Shown here piece after piece: positions 8,962 through 17,142 of a DNA stretch of 64,000 bases. Origin of the DNA: Sporofaciens musculi (GTDB taxonomy: Bacteria > Bacillota > Clostridia > Lachnospirales > Lachnospiraceae); the NCBI RefSeq assembly GCF_009830285.1, contig NZ_WUQX01000001.1, positions 744,501-808,500 of the forward strand, read 5' to 3'. The position numbers were made by a program, and so were the translations under genes. The notes beneath the pieces are model-generated. The model searched no databases. It had not been told where the DNA came from and saw only the letters and a list, made by a program, of their open reading frames with translations. Each line of letters opens with the position of its first letter. The first letter of the stretch is position 1.

Positions 8962-9289
8962 ATTTATGATAGCCAGTACGCCCCTGCCGCCCTATATGCC
9001 ACTCCCAAAGGCAATGCTCCGGCTTCCGGTCAGCAACACGGCAAAGGTCATGTATGCCCGCCTGCTGGATGAAATCCTGACAAGGGGAACCGAGGACAGC
9101 AACGGGATTCTGTTCATCCGCTTCCCCGTCATGGAGATAGCGGCGGCACTCTCCCGAAGCCCCCAGACCTGCAAGCGTTCCCTGAATGAGTTAGAACAGG
9201 CGGGAATGATTATGCGTGTCCGTCAGGGAATCGGGGAGGTCAGCCACATCTATATCCTGCTCCCGAAGGAGGACGCTGCCCATGAATGA
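8951..9289 (+). CDS. winged-helix protein, probably replication-linked
   Basis: A 112-residue protein. ATG 8951 is preceded by AAAAGGAGG and overlaps the upstream stop. The central part (AKVMYARLLDEILTRG...NGILFIRFPVMEIAAALSRSPQTCKRSLNELEQAGMIMRVRQGIGEVSHIYILLP) matches a winged helix-turn-helix like those at the start of RepA-type initiators. The protein is short, so it may be a regulator and not a full initiator. It lies in the run of overlapping small IME genes. Confidence 0.7.
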   Translation: MNCEFMIASTPLPPYMPLPKAMLRLPVSNTAKVMYARLLDEILTRGTEDSNGILFIRFPVMEIAAALSRSPQTCKRSLNELEQAGMIMRVRQGIGEVSHIYILLPKEDAAHE

Positions 9290-9575
9290 GAAGCTGGAAA
9301 AACTGAATCAGGAGATTGAAAAGACCGAAGCCAGACTGCGGCGGGCGCAGCATAAGGAGAAAATGCTGGAACACCAGATAAAGACCCTGAACCGGAAGGA
9401 ACGGACGCACCGGCTCTGCACCAGAGGGGCAATGCTGGAAAGCCATCTCCCCCACCCGGAAGCCGTGACGGATGAACAGGTCAGCACCATTTTAAAAGTA
9501 TTGTTCCACCGGAGCGACACCAAATGTCTTTTGGAACAGGTTCTTGCAGAAAACCAGAAGGAGGATATGAAATGA
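9282..9575 (+). CDS. DUF3847 family coiled-coil protein
   Basis: A 97-residue protein starting MNEKLEKLNQEIEKTEARLRRAQHKEKMLEHQIKTLNRKERTHRLCTRGAMLE, typical of DUF3847, a family found beside MobA/MobL relaxases in mobilizable elements. A coiled coil covers about residues 1-40. The ATG overlaps the previous stop (CATGAATGA) and the next gene overlaps its stop, so the cluster is an operon. It may act as an accessory mobilization protein; this is inference from context. Confidence 0.8.
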   Translation: MNEKLEKLNQEIEKTEARLRRAQHKEKMLEHQIKTLNRKERTHRLCTRGAMLESHLPHPEAVTDEQVSTILKVLFHRSDTKCLLEQVLAENQKEDMK

Positions 9576-10091
9576 AATTTTCAAAAAATGAGCTGAATGT
9601 TATTTGCCAAAATGCCGCACCGACCAAGGCGGAAACTCTTGCAGGCATAAAAGAAATCGTATCGGTAACAGCGGATTTAATGACAAAGTTAATCATGGAG
9701 AACGCCATCCGAAGACTGGAACGAATACCAGAACCAGAGTGCAGCCAGTTTATTGCCAGTGTAAAAGCACAGTTCCCGACAGAACAAAACAACAATTCTA
9801 TCCGTCAGCGGCTTGCGGCGGCAAAAGCACAGGAACAGATTTTACAGGGGCATGACCTGTCAGGAAAAGAACGGTTCCGCCCGGAAACCCGCCACATGAT
9901 TATGGTGGAAGTACAGAAACAATGCTTTGTTGGCTTTAAAAGGGGAACGGTTCCGCTTTTATCTCTCCGATGAAGGCTACAGGAACGCAAAGCGCAGCGA
10001 GCAGGAGGGAGAAATCAAAATAAAAAGCCATGCCGCCGTTGTTGACGGAAAGCTCTATCCTGACAAGAAGCCCCGACAGCAGGAACGATAA
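9572..10091 (+). pseudogene. conserved IME protein of unknown function, frameshifted
   Basis: The frame starts MKFSKNELNVICQNAAPTKAETLAGIKEIV and runs to FVGFKR. An extra base in the A run at 9937-9940 then ends it at 9973. In the other frame the natural tail continues (GERFRFYLSDEGYRNAKRSEQEGEIKIKSHAAVVDGKLYPDKKP) to TAA 10091, giving about 172 residues. The family recurs in IMEs of this kind and has no assigned role. ATG 9572 overlaps the DUF3847 stop. Confidence 0.75.
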
Positions 10092-10239
10092 AAAGCCTGT
10101 TCCAGAATCAAAGCGCGCCAGGCGCGTTCTGATTTATACCGCTTATGGCACAATCGGTACGGCTGATTCCTGACTTCTAGATATTTCGCTTGCAATTTTT
10201 ACTTCCAAAGTGACAAGCTGGAAAATCTCCCTCTGAAAG

Positions 10240-10284
10240 AGGGCGCAATTATACACCACTTAGGGAAGTGGTGCATTGCGCCCT
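10240..10284. other. probable oriT of the IME (MobQ-type)
   Basis: An outer inverted repeat AGGGCGCAAT / ATTGCGCCCT encloses a perfect inner stem ACCACTT / AAGTGGT with loop AGGG. The right arm plus flank, GTGCATTGCGCCCTGCCGGG, resembles the nick region of MobQ-family origins (TAAGTGCGCCCT in pGO1/R1162-type sites). It lies in a gene-free stretch (10092-10500) about 0.9 kb before the MobA/MobL relaxase. No T run follows, so a terminator is unlikely. Confidence 0.65.
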
Positions 10285-10500
10285 GCCGGGAGCGTCCTGC
10301 GGACAGCAGATGATTTCCACAGATTTTCAATCTGCTCCAATCATCACAGGGGAAGCTACCCTTCCCCTGCGCTGGCTTTGCCAGCTACCCCTTTGTGGCT
10401 TTGCCACCCGGAAATCTTTCAGAAAGCGTATTCCATTTAGCAAGTTAAAGCTGTATAATAGTGCCAGCGATAAATCAGGATTTGAGAGGAGGAGTTTTTT

Positions 10501-11022
10501 ATCATCAAACAGATTAAGCCATTTATTATCCCTGTACTTTTTTTGACATTGATAGACCAAACTATAAAAATAATTATATTAAAGTTATTTATGCAAGACG
10601 AGTTTGATATAATATTTCATTTGTTGCGATTTAACCCAGAACAAAATACAAATTTGTCATGGTTTGGAAATTTTGCTGATGTTTTTTCAAGTTCATTTCT
10701 TATGGTTGTTTTTAACATTCTTGCCATTTATATTATTCTATCAGGATATTTATTGTATAGAGCAAAAACGAAGAAAACTAAATTTTCAGTGAAAATAATT
10801 TTAGTTTTTGGGTTGGCAGGTTGTTTGTGTAGCTTAATAGATAAAATTTTTTGGGGAGGAAGTTTAGACTTTTTGCAGATACCAAACTTCTTTATTTTTG
10901 ATATTAAGGACTGTTACCTTACAGTCGCAGGAATTATATTTGTTATCATCGGTATTTTACATAGTAAAGAAATAACCGTTAAAGAGTATTTGTACTTTTG
11001 TAGGAATAAATTCAAATTGTAA
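10501..11022 (+). CDS. lspA: signal peptidase II (LspA)-like membrane protein
   Basis: About 173 residues with four hydrophobic segments. Family marks are an N-terminal LIDQTIKIII (Asp-Gln before the second part of helix 1), GCLCSLIDKIFWGGSLDFLQIP and FIFDIKDCYLTVAG, which carry the two conserved Asp regions of the aspartyl protease that removes lipoprotein signal peptides. The DNA is much more AT-rich than its neighbours, suggesting separate acquisition as cargo. The start is odd: AGGAGG at 10487 is followed not by ATG but by ATCATCAAA at 10501; the first standard start is TTG 10543, which would remove half of helix 1. Confidence 0.72.
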   Translation: MIKQIKPFIIPVLFLTLIDQTIKIIILKLFMQDEFDIIFHLLRFNPEQNTNLSWFGNFADVFSSSFLMVVFNILAIYIILSGYLLYRAKTKKTKFSVKIILVFGLAGCLCSLIDKIFWGGSLDFLQIPNFFIFDIKDCYLTVAGIIFVIIGILHSKEITVKEYLYFCRNKFKL

Positions 11023-11158
11023 AATTTAAGCTTATCAAACTGATAACTCATCAAAAACTAAATACCTGCCGCCCACCAGCGGCAACGCAAGCAGGAAACT
11101 GAAAAAAAGGTATCCTGCTTTTTCTATGCCCGGAATCCGGGAGGAAGGAGGGGCACAC

Positions 11159-12748
11159 TTGCCATGCCCGCACTGTAAAATCACCATCATTAAGCGGAGC
11201 AACAATGAATCCGCTGTTTCTGCCGCCGCCTACCAGAGCGGCGAAAAGCTGTTCTCTGAATACGACCAAGAGCAGAAATACTATCCCTACAAGAACGAAG
11301 TCACCCACAAAGAAATCATGCTCCCACCCCATGTGCCGCCGGAGTTTGCAGACCGCAATACCTTATGGAACTCTGCCGAAGCACAGGAGAAACAATGGAA
11401 CTCCCAGCTTGCCCGGAGGTTCGTGCTTGCCATCCCAAGGGAAATCCCGCCGGGACAGTACGCCGACCTTATCCGTGACTACTGCCGGGAGTTTTTCGTT
11501 TCCAAAGGCATGATTGCTGACTTTGCCATCCACGACAAGGGGGATGGCAACCCTCACGCCCATATCCTGCTTACCATGCGGGCGATGGACGAAAAAGGGA
11601 AATGGCTTCCCAAGTGCCGCAAGGTATACGACCTCGACGGAAACGGCGAAAGAATCCGGCTCCCGTCCGGCAGATGGAAAAGCCACAAGGAGAACACCGT
11701 GGACTGGAACGACCAGAAGTACGCTGAAATCTGGCGGCAGGGATGGGCGGACACGGCTAACCGCTATCTGGAAGCAAACGACCGCCCGGAACGCCTTGAC
11801 CTGCGCTCCTATGCCCGGCAAGGGATTGACCAAATCCCTACCGTCCACATGGGGCCTGCCGCCTGCCAGATGGAGAAGAAAGGAATCCAGACCAGCATCG
11901 GCAACCTGAACCGGGACATCAGAGCCGCCAACTCCCTCATGCAGTCCATCCGCCAGATGGTGCGCCACTTAAAAGGCTGGATTGCCGACTTAAAGGAGAA
12001 AAAAGCCGCTCTGATGGAAGCGTTGGAACAGACGAAGGAGCCGACCATATCGGAGCTGCTCTCACAGTATTTAGAACTGCGGAGCGGACAGCGTGCCGAC
12101 TGGACTTCCAGAGGGAAGCTCAAGGGCACAGTTGCCGACTTCAACAAGGTACAGGCGGCTATGGATTTTCTGCGGAAAAAAGAAATCTCCACCGTAGAGA
12201 GCCTTGACACCCGGCTGGATGAAATCAGCCAGACCGCCGTTTCTGTCATGGCGAGCGTGAAAAAAAGCGAGAAGCGCATCAAAGCCATCAACACCATGCT
12301 GTCCTACATTGACAAATACGAAGCGGGCAAGCCAGTCCATAAGGAGTATGCCGCTATCGGCTGGAAGAAGAAAAAAGAGCAGTTTGCGGAGAGCCACCGG
12401 GAGGAACTGGACGCTTACTATGCCGCTATCCGGTATTTGAAAGCCAACCTGAAAGGCAATACCTACTCCCGCAAAGATTTGGAAGCGGAACGGGAACAGC
12501 TTGCTTCTGCCCTGCCGGAACAGGGGGAGGAGCTGGAAGCGGTGCAGGCAGATGTAAAAGTTCTGCGGGATGTGCGCCGCTGGCTCAATCAGGTATTGCC
12601 GTCCGAGCAGTACCGCCAGACCGCCGAGCCGGGGAAGAAACCGTCCGTACAGGGGAACCTGAAAGGGCGGCAGGAACGCATCCGGCAGGAGAAGGCAGAG
12701 AAACGCCAGCCGCCCCGGACACAGAAACAACAGAATATGGAACTTTAA
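11159..12748 (+). CDS. MobA/MobL-family relaxase (MobQ class)
   Basis: About 529 residues from TTG 11159, which has AAGGAGGGG 5 nt upstream. The N-terminal relaxase domain shows the active-site tyrosine region (SAVSAAAYQSGEKL) and the metal-binding motif HDKGDGNPHAHILLTMR. A long coiled-coil C-terminal half follows residue 270 (many E/K/A heptads). It should nick the IME oriT and stay bound to the transferred strand, using the helper ICE's coupling protein and channel. It is followed by the primase and VirE-type genes. Confidence 0.9.
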   Translation: MPCPHCKITIIKRSNNESAVSAAAYQSGEKLFSEYDQEQKYYPYKNEVTHKEIMLPPHVPPEFADRNTLWNSAEAQEKQWNSQLARRFVLAIPREIPPGQYADLIRDYCREFFVSKGMIADFAIHDKGDGNPHAHILLTMRAMDEKGKWLPKCRKVYDLDGNGERIRLPSGRWKSHKENTVDWNDQKYAEIWRQGWADTANRYLEANDRPERLDLRSYARQGIDQIPTVHMGPAACQMEKKGIQTSIGNLNRDIRAANSLMQSIRQMVRHLKGWIADLKEKKAALMEALEQTKEPTISELLSQYLELRSGQRADWTSRGKLKGTVADFNKVQAAMDFLRKKEISTVESLDTRLDEISQTAVSVMASVKKSEKRIKAINTMLSYIDKYEAGKPVHKEYAAIGWKKKKEQFAESHREELDAYYAAIRYLKANLKGNTYSRKDLEAEREQLASALPEQGEELEAVQADVKVLRDVRRWLNQVLPSEQYRQTAEPGKKPSVQGNLKGRQERIRQEKAEKRQPPRTQKQQNMEL

Positions 12749-12871
12749 ACAGGCACTTGTTTTGTGATTGGAAACCGCAGACAAGTGCCTTTTATTTTGA
12801 ACTGGAAAGATTTACAGACAACGTGAGCGACATTGTGTCGCCCACGTTGGGATTATCAGGAGGAACGCCTA

Positions 12872-13519
12872 TTGAACGTATTTGAAGCCGTGAAGCAGTC
12901 CGTCACCACAAGGCAGGCTGCGGAGCGTTATGGAATTAAAGTGAACAGAAATGGGATGTGCGTCTGCCCGTTCCACAACGACAGGAACCCAAGCATGAAG
13001 GTTGACCGCCGCTTTTACTGTTTCGGCTGCGGAGCCACCGGGGACGTGATTGACTTTGTTTCCCGGCTCCACGGTATCGGCAGTAAAGAAGCCGCCCTCA
13101 TGCTGGCGCAGGACTTCTCCATCCCTTATGAGGACGGGAGGAACGCCGGGAAGCCGCCCATCCGTCCACGCCTGCGGAGGGAAACCGAGGAACAGAAATT
13201 TAAGCGCATGGAGCGGCACTGTTTCCGGGTGCTGTCCGACTATTACCATCTCCTGCGCCGCTGGAAGGAGGAATATGCCCCACGGCAGCCCGATGAAGCA
13301 TGGAATCCCCGGTTTGTGGAAGCCCTGCAGAACATGAGCCGGGTGGAATACCTGATGGACGTGCTTCTCTCCGGGGACATTCAGGAGCGGGCAGCCCTTA
13401 TTACAGGACACGGAAAGGAAGTGAGGAACCTTGAAAGACGAATGGCAGAATTTACCGCCCCAGATACGGCAGGAAATAGCGAACATGGCAGACAGCGCCG
13501 AGCCGCCCCGGAGCGTTGA
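12872..13519 (+). CDS. CHC2 zinc-finger DNA primase-like protein
   Basis: About 215 residues from TTG 12872 (AGGAGG 9 nt before). The N-terminal zinc finger has the CHC2 primase pattern CPFH...CFGCG, then GATGDVIDFVSRLHGIGSKEAALMLAQDF. The rest is charged and helical. It lacks the TOPRIM catalytic domain, so it may bind template or load a primase. It overlaps the VirE-type gene and together they resemble the replication module of mobile islands. Confidence 0.82.
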   Translation: MNVFEAVKQSVTTRQAAERYGIKVNRNGMCVCPFHNDRNPSMKVDRRFYCFGCGATGDVIDFVSRLHGIGSKEAALMLAQDFSIPYEDGRNAGKPPIRPRLRRETEEQKFKRMERHCFRVLSDYYHLLRRWKEEYAPRQPDEAWNPRFVEALQNMSRVEYLMDVLLSGDIQERAALITGHGKEVRNLERRMAEFTAPDTAGNSEHGRQRRAAPER

Positions 13520-14827
13520 GGAAGTCAAGGCCATGCTGGAAACCACCGAGAAAGGCGGCTTCCGCAACAGCATCCGCAACTGCCTGACCGTGTTCCAGTG
13601 CGACCCGCTCCTGTCCGGGGCGGTTGCCTATAACCTGCTGACCGACCGCACCGATATTTTAAAGCCCATCGGTTACAAAAGACCCCAAAACAGCCCCATG
13701 ACCGACACGGACATGAAATATATCCGGCTGTATCTGGAAGAAACTTACGGCCTGACAAGCGAAAAGAAGATACAGGACGCCGCCGACCTTGCCGCCAATG
13801 AGAACAGTTACCACCCTGTCCGGGAGTATCTGAACAGCCTGACATGGGACGGAACCGGGCGGGTGCGCTTCTGTCTGCGGCATTTTTTAGGGGCAGACAC
13901 AGACCAGTACACCTATGAAGCCCTGCGCCTGTTTTTGTTGGGAGCCATCCACCGGGCATTTTTCCCCGGCTGTAAATTTGAGGTCATGCTCTGTCTGGTG
14001 GGCGGGCAGGGAGCCGGGAAGTCCACCTTCTTCCGTCTGCTGGCAGTCAAAGACGAGTGGTTTTCGGACGATTTGCGGAAGCTTGACGATGACAATGTAT
14101 ACCGGAAGCTGCAAGGTCACTGGATAATCGAAATGTCGGAGATGATTGCCACCGCAAATGCAAAGAGCATAGAGGAAATCAAGTCCTTTTGAGCCGTCAG
14201 AAGGAAGTCTACAAGATACCCTACGAAACCCACCCGGCAGACCGCCCAAGGCAGTGTGTGTTCGGCGGCACATCCAACGCCCTTGACTTCCTGCCCCTTG
14301 ACCGCTCCGGCAACCGCCGCTTTATCCCCATACAAGTATGCCCGGAACAGGCGGAAACGCACATTTTAGAGGACGAACCCGCTTCCAGAGCCTATATCAG
14401 CCAGGTGTGGGCAGAAGCGATGGAGATTTACAAAAGCGGCAGATGGAAGCTGACATTCAGCCCGGAAATGGTGCGCCACCTAAAGGAACGCCAGCGGGAC
14501 TTCATGCCGGAGGACACCAAGGCCGGGATGATTCAGGCTTTCCTTGACAGCTACCCCGGCGATACCGTCTGCTCCAAACAGCTTTACAAAGAAGCCCTGA
14601 ACCACTCCTTTGACGAGCCGAAACAATGGGAAATCCGGGAAATCAACGAGATAATGAACCAGTGCGTCACCGGCTGGAATTATTTCTCCAACCCCCGGAT
14701 GTTCGCCGGGTACGGCAGGCAGAAGGGATGGGAACGGGAGCAACCGGCAACGGACATCAGCAACGGGCGTGGAAAAACCCCGGAGGGATTTACGCCAGTG
14801 CCGGAGCAAATGGAGCTTCCCTTCTGA
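13431..14827 (+). pseudogene. VirE/D5-type replication ATPase, frameshifted
   Basis: The virulence-associated protein E family (superfamily 3-like helicase/ATPase), with Walker A GGQGAGKSTFFRLL, Walker B-like HWIIEMSEM and the C-terminal box VFGGTSNALDFLPLDRSGNRRFIPI. The frame stops at 14190 because the T run at 14187-14190 lacks one base; the rest continues from 14189 in the next frame to 14827. The full protein would be about 465 residues. The start TTG 13431 lies within the primase-like gene. Probable role: unwinding during replication of the excised IME. Confidence 0.82.
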
Positions 14828-14910
14828 AAAAAACCGGCAAATAACAGCCCAATGCTATCCCGTTGCACACTTCGTTGCTATCCCGTTGCCGGGCCGGTTG
14901 CCGGGCAAAA

Positions 14911-14933
14911 TCCCGTAACTGCGGGCTTTTCTC
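14911..14933 (+). terminator. terminator-like hairpin after the replication operon
   Basis: CCCG-TAACTG-CGGG is followed by CTTTTCTCC. Upstream (14854-14905) are direct repeats GCTATCCCGTTGC (two copies) and GTTGCCGGGC-like units. The gene-free stretch 14828-15090 holds nothing else I can name. Confidence 0.45.
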
Positions 14934-15090
14934 CCCTTTAACAACCAAAGCAACAGAAAAATAAAAGAAAAAGTATAAAATACCCCAACCGCCAGACAAG
15001 GATTAGTTCCAAGGTTTTTTGAAGCCCGTTGCCGGACTTCGTTGCCGACCGTCCCTGTCTGGCCTTTTCATGTATGGAGGACAACTGCCT

Positions 15091-15288
15091 ATGGCGAAAA
15101 ATAAAACAGAGATTCATGTCACCACAGTATTTGACGGTGAGCTGGACGCTACGGACGTTTTCGTGAGCCTCATCGCACAGAAACACAGCAGAAAAACAGA
15201 TAAAGAATATCTTGCTAAACCACAAGAAATAGGGTATAATAAAGATGAGGTTCCAAGTGACCGTGTTCCGTCTGGATTGTGCGGGTAA
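15091..15288 (+). CDS. small conserved protein upstream of the serine recombinase
   Basis: A 65-residue protein (MAKNKTEIHVTTVFDGELDATDVFVSLIAQKH). ATG 15091 has TGGAGG upstream. I recognise it as a recurring small gene immediately before TndX-type recombinases but know no function. Its 3' half contains a promoter for the recombinase (15212-15240), which may constrain its sequence. Confidence 0.55.
   Translation: MAKNKTEIHVTTVFDGELDATDVFVSLIAQKHSRKTDKEYLAKPQEIGYNKDEVPSDRVPSGLCG
15212..15240 (+). promoter_or_regulatory. promoter for the serine recombinase
   Basis: -35 TTGCTA (15212-15217) and a perfect -10 TATAAT (15235-15240) with a 17-nt spacer, about 55 nt before the recombinase start. 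Confidence 0.6.
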
Positions 15289-15294
15289 ACGGTT

Positions 15295-16959
15295 ATGATG
15301 AACGCAATGGAATATACAGGGATGGACACACTTCTTGCCGGGAGCTTCCGGGCAGCTATCTATTGCAGGCTGTCCAAGGACGACGACCTTGACGGGACGA
15401 GCGCCAGTATCGAGAACCAGCGGGATATGCTGGAAAAGTTCTGCCAGAAGCAGGGATGGGAGGTTACGGCAGTCTATCAGGACGACGGCTTCACCGGCCT
15501 GAACATGGAACGCCCCGACCTGAAACGGATGTTGAAAGCCATTGAGCGGAAACAGATAAACCTTGTGATTACAAAGGATTTATCGAGGTTAGGACGGAAC
15601 TACTTGCAGACCGGGCAGCTTATCGAGGACTTCTTCCCAAGAAACGGTGTGCGCTACATCGCCATGAATGACGGTATCGACACCATGCGGGACAACAACG
15701 ACATTGCGCCCTTTAAAAATATCCTGAATGAGATGTACAGCAAGGATATTTCCAAGAAAGTCCATTCTTCCTATGTGCTGAAGGCGCAGAAAGGCCAGTT
15801 CACCGGCTGTATCGCCCCGTTTGGCTACAAGAAAGACCCGGAGGACAAGAACCACCTTCTCATTGACGGGGAAACCGCCCCGGTTGTCCGGCTGATTTTC
15901 GGATATGCGCTGGACGGCCACGGCCCCAACTACATCCGGCGCAGGCTGGAGGAAGAAAAGCACCCCTGCCCGACATGGTGGAACCGGAAGCGGGGACACC
16001 GGAACATCCGCACCAAATGGGAAAAGAAAGACCCGGAAAACGGGCGGTACGTCTGGGACTTCTCCGTGATTAAGGAAATCCTGATGAACCCCGTCTACAC
16101 CGGCGCAATCGCTTCCCAAAAGACCGAGTACCGCTTTAAAATCGGCACTATCCGGGATAAGAAGCCGGAGGACTGGATTGTGGTGGAGGGGACGCATGAG
16201 CCGCTGGTGGACAAAAAGGACTTTGCGATTGTGCAGGAAAAACTGAAATCCCGCCAGCGACCGGGCAAATCCGGGGAAATCAACCTCTTTGCAGGGCTGA
16301 TAAAATGTGGGGAGTGCGGAAAGGCTCTCACCATCCGCACCACGCATGAGAAGTTCCCGAAGCGGATTTTCTCCTGTAAGACCTACAATGCCTATGGGAA
16401 GCAGCACTGCACACAGCACCGGGTTGAATTTGACACGCTCTATTCTCTTGTGCTGAACAAAATCCGGGAGTGCGCCACCGCTGCCCTGACCGACAGCGAA
16501 GCGGTGGCCGGACGGCTGACCGACACCTGCCAGGCCGAGCAGAAAGACCAGCGGGAAGCGATGGAGCGCACCCTTGCCAAAGACGAAGAACGGATTGAAG
16601 TGCTGGAAAAGATGGTATTGCGGCTCTATGAGGACATGGTAGCCGGACGAATCACAGAAGAAAACTTCAATCTCCTGCTGGAAAAGACACAGAAGGAACA
16701 GGCGGAATTAAAGGCTAAAGTTGAGAAAGGCAGGAAACACCTTGCCAATGAAATCCGGCTTGCCGTGGACGCAAGGCAGTGGGTGGAATCCATACAGGAA
16801 TACCGGGACATCACCGAACTGGACGCTTCCATCCTGAACCGCCTGATTAAAGAAATCGTTGTCCATGAAACCATAGACAGCGACAAAACAAGACACATTT
16901 CTATCGAAATTCATTTTAATCTCAAACCCATACCGGAAGTGGAGCAGGTCACAGGCTGA
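15295..16959 (+). CDS. large serine recombinase (TndX/TnpX type), IME integrase
   Basis: A 554-residue protein. The resolvase domain is at residues about 17-165, with the nucleophile in YCRLSKDD and the arginines of SRLGRNYLQTG. The recombinase domain (PFGYKKDPEDKNHLLIDGETAPVVRLIF) follows, then a zinc ribbon CGECGKALTIRT...FSCKTYN...C near residues 340-370, a coiled coil from about 410 and a basic end. The size is typical. It is the last gene of the IME, as is usual. ATG 15295 is the longest start; ATG 15310 is also possible since no strong ribosome site is seen. It should excise and integrate the element at the CAG core in maff2. Confidence 0.93.
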   Translation: MMNAMEYTGMDTLLAGSFRAAIYCRLSKDDDLDGTSASIENQRDMLEKFCQKQGWEVTAVYQDDGFTGLNMERPDLKRMLKAIERKQINLVITKDLSRLGRNYLQTGQLIEDFFPRNGVRYIAMNDGIDTMRDNNDIAPFKNILNEMYSKDISKKVHSSYVLKAQKGQFTGCIAPFGYKKDPEDKNHLLIDGETAPVVRLIFGYALDGHGPNYIRRRLEEEKHPCPTWWNRKRGHRNIRTKWEKKDPENGRYVWDFSVIKEILMNPVYTGAIASQKTEYRFKIGTIRDKKPEDWIVVEGTHEPLVDKKDFAIVQEKLKSRQRPGKSGEINLFAGLIKCGECGKALTIRTTHEKFPKRIFSCKTYNAYGKQHCTQHRVEFDTLYSLVLNKIRECATAALTDSEAVAGRLTDTCQAEQKDQREAMERTLAKDEERIEVLEKMVLRLYEDMVAGRITEENFNLLLEKTQKEQAELKAKVEKGRKHLANEIRLAVDARQWVESIQEYRDITELDASILNRLIKEIVVHETIDSDKTRHISIEIHFNLKPIPEVEQVTG

Positions 16960-17062
16960 CCGCTCCCCTGCTCCGGGGGATTCTTTAAAAACTCCATATA
17001 TATTTCTTGACGTGCCGCCGCCCGCCAGAAAGCTGTATTGTTCCTACTAATTGGGGATAACA

Positions 17063-17137
17063 CAGCTTATGAGTGGAGGGGGCATTATTATTGTGGCGCA
17101 GACGGTGATTCCACAGCTCTCCAGCTTGTTTTCATAA
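17063..17137 (+). pseudogene. maff2: Maff2 family protein, 3' part after IME
   Basis: QLMSGGGIIIVAQTVIPQLSSLFS and TAA complete the Maff2 protein begun at 4839. Excision of the IME would restore an ordinary gene of about 70 residues, 5 nt ahead of trbL. While the IME is present the protein is broken. Confidence 0.85.
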
Positions 17138-17142
17138 GATAA

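Larger units (their letters stand above)
4983..17065 (+). mobile_element. serine-recombinase integrative mobilizable element inserted in maff2
   Basis: About 12.1 kb separates the two halves of maff2, and joining 4982 to 17066 restores the frame. The trinucleotide CAG is shared by both junctions (4980-4982 and 17063-17065), which fits the short crossover of a large serine recombinase. Imperfect inverted ends are visible: AATTAGAGGTAATCAAAAG near 4992 and, on the other strand, AATTAGTAGGAACAATAC near 17035-17055. The element carries regulators, TnpV, replication-type genes, an oriT-like hairpin, a MobA/MobL relaxase, an LspA-like gene and its recombinase at the right end. It has no mating-pair genes, so it would rely on a helper element such as its host ICE. 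Confidence 0.9.

Noticed and set aside
10268..10546. 92-codon frame over the oriT-like hairpin
   Set aside because: It includes the hairpin and the lspA ribosome site in a low-complexity stretch and looks like chance.
11363..13579. Long minus-strand frames (for example 11363-11968, 12071-12784, 12869-13579) in the IME
   Set aside because: They mirror the GC-rich relaxase and primase genes on the plus strand, lack ribosome sites and resemble no family. They result from codon bias.
15589..16419. 276-codon minus-strand frame
   Set aside because: It lies entirely opposite the intact serine recombinase gene and has no start signal.
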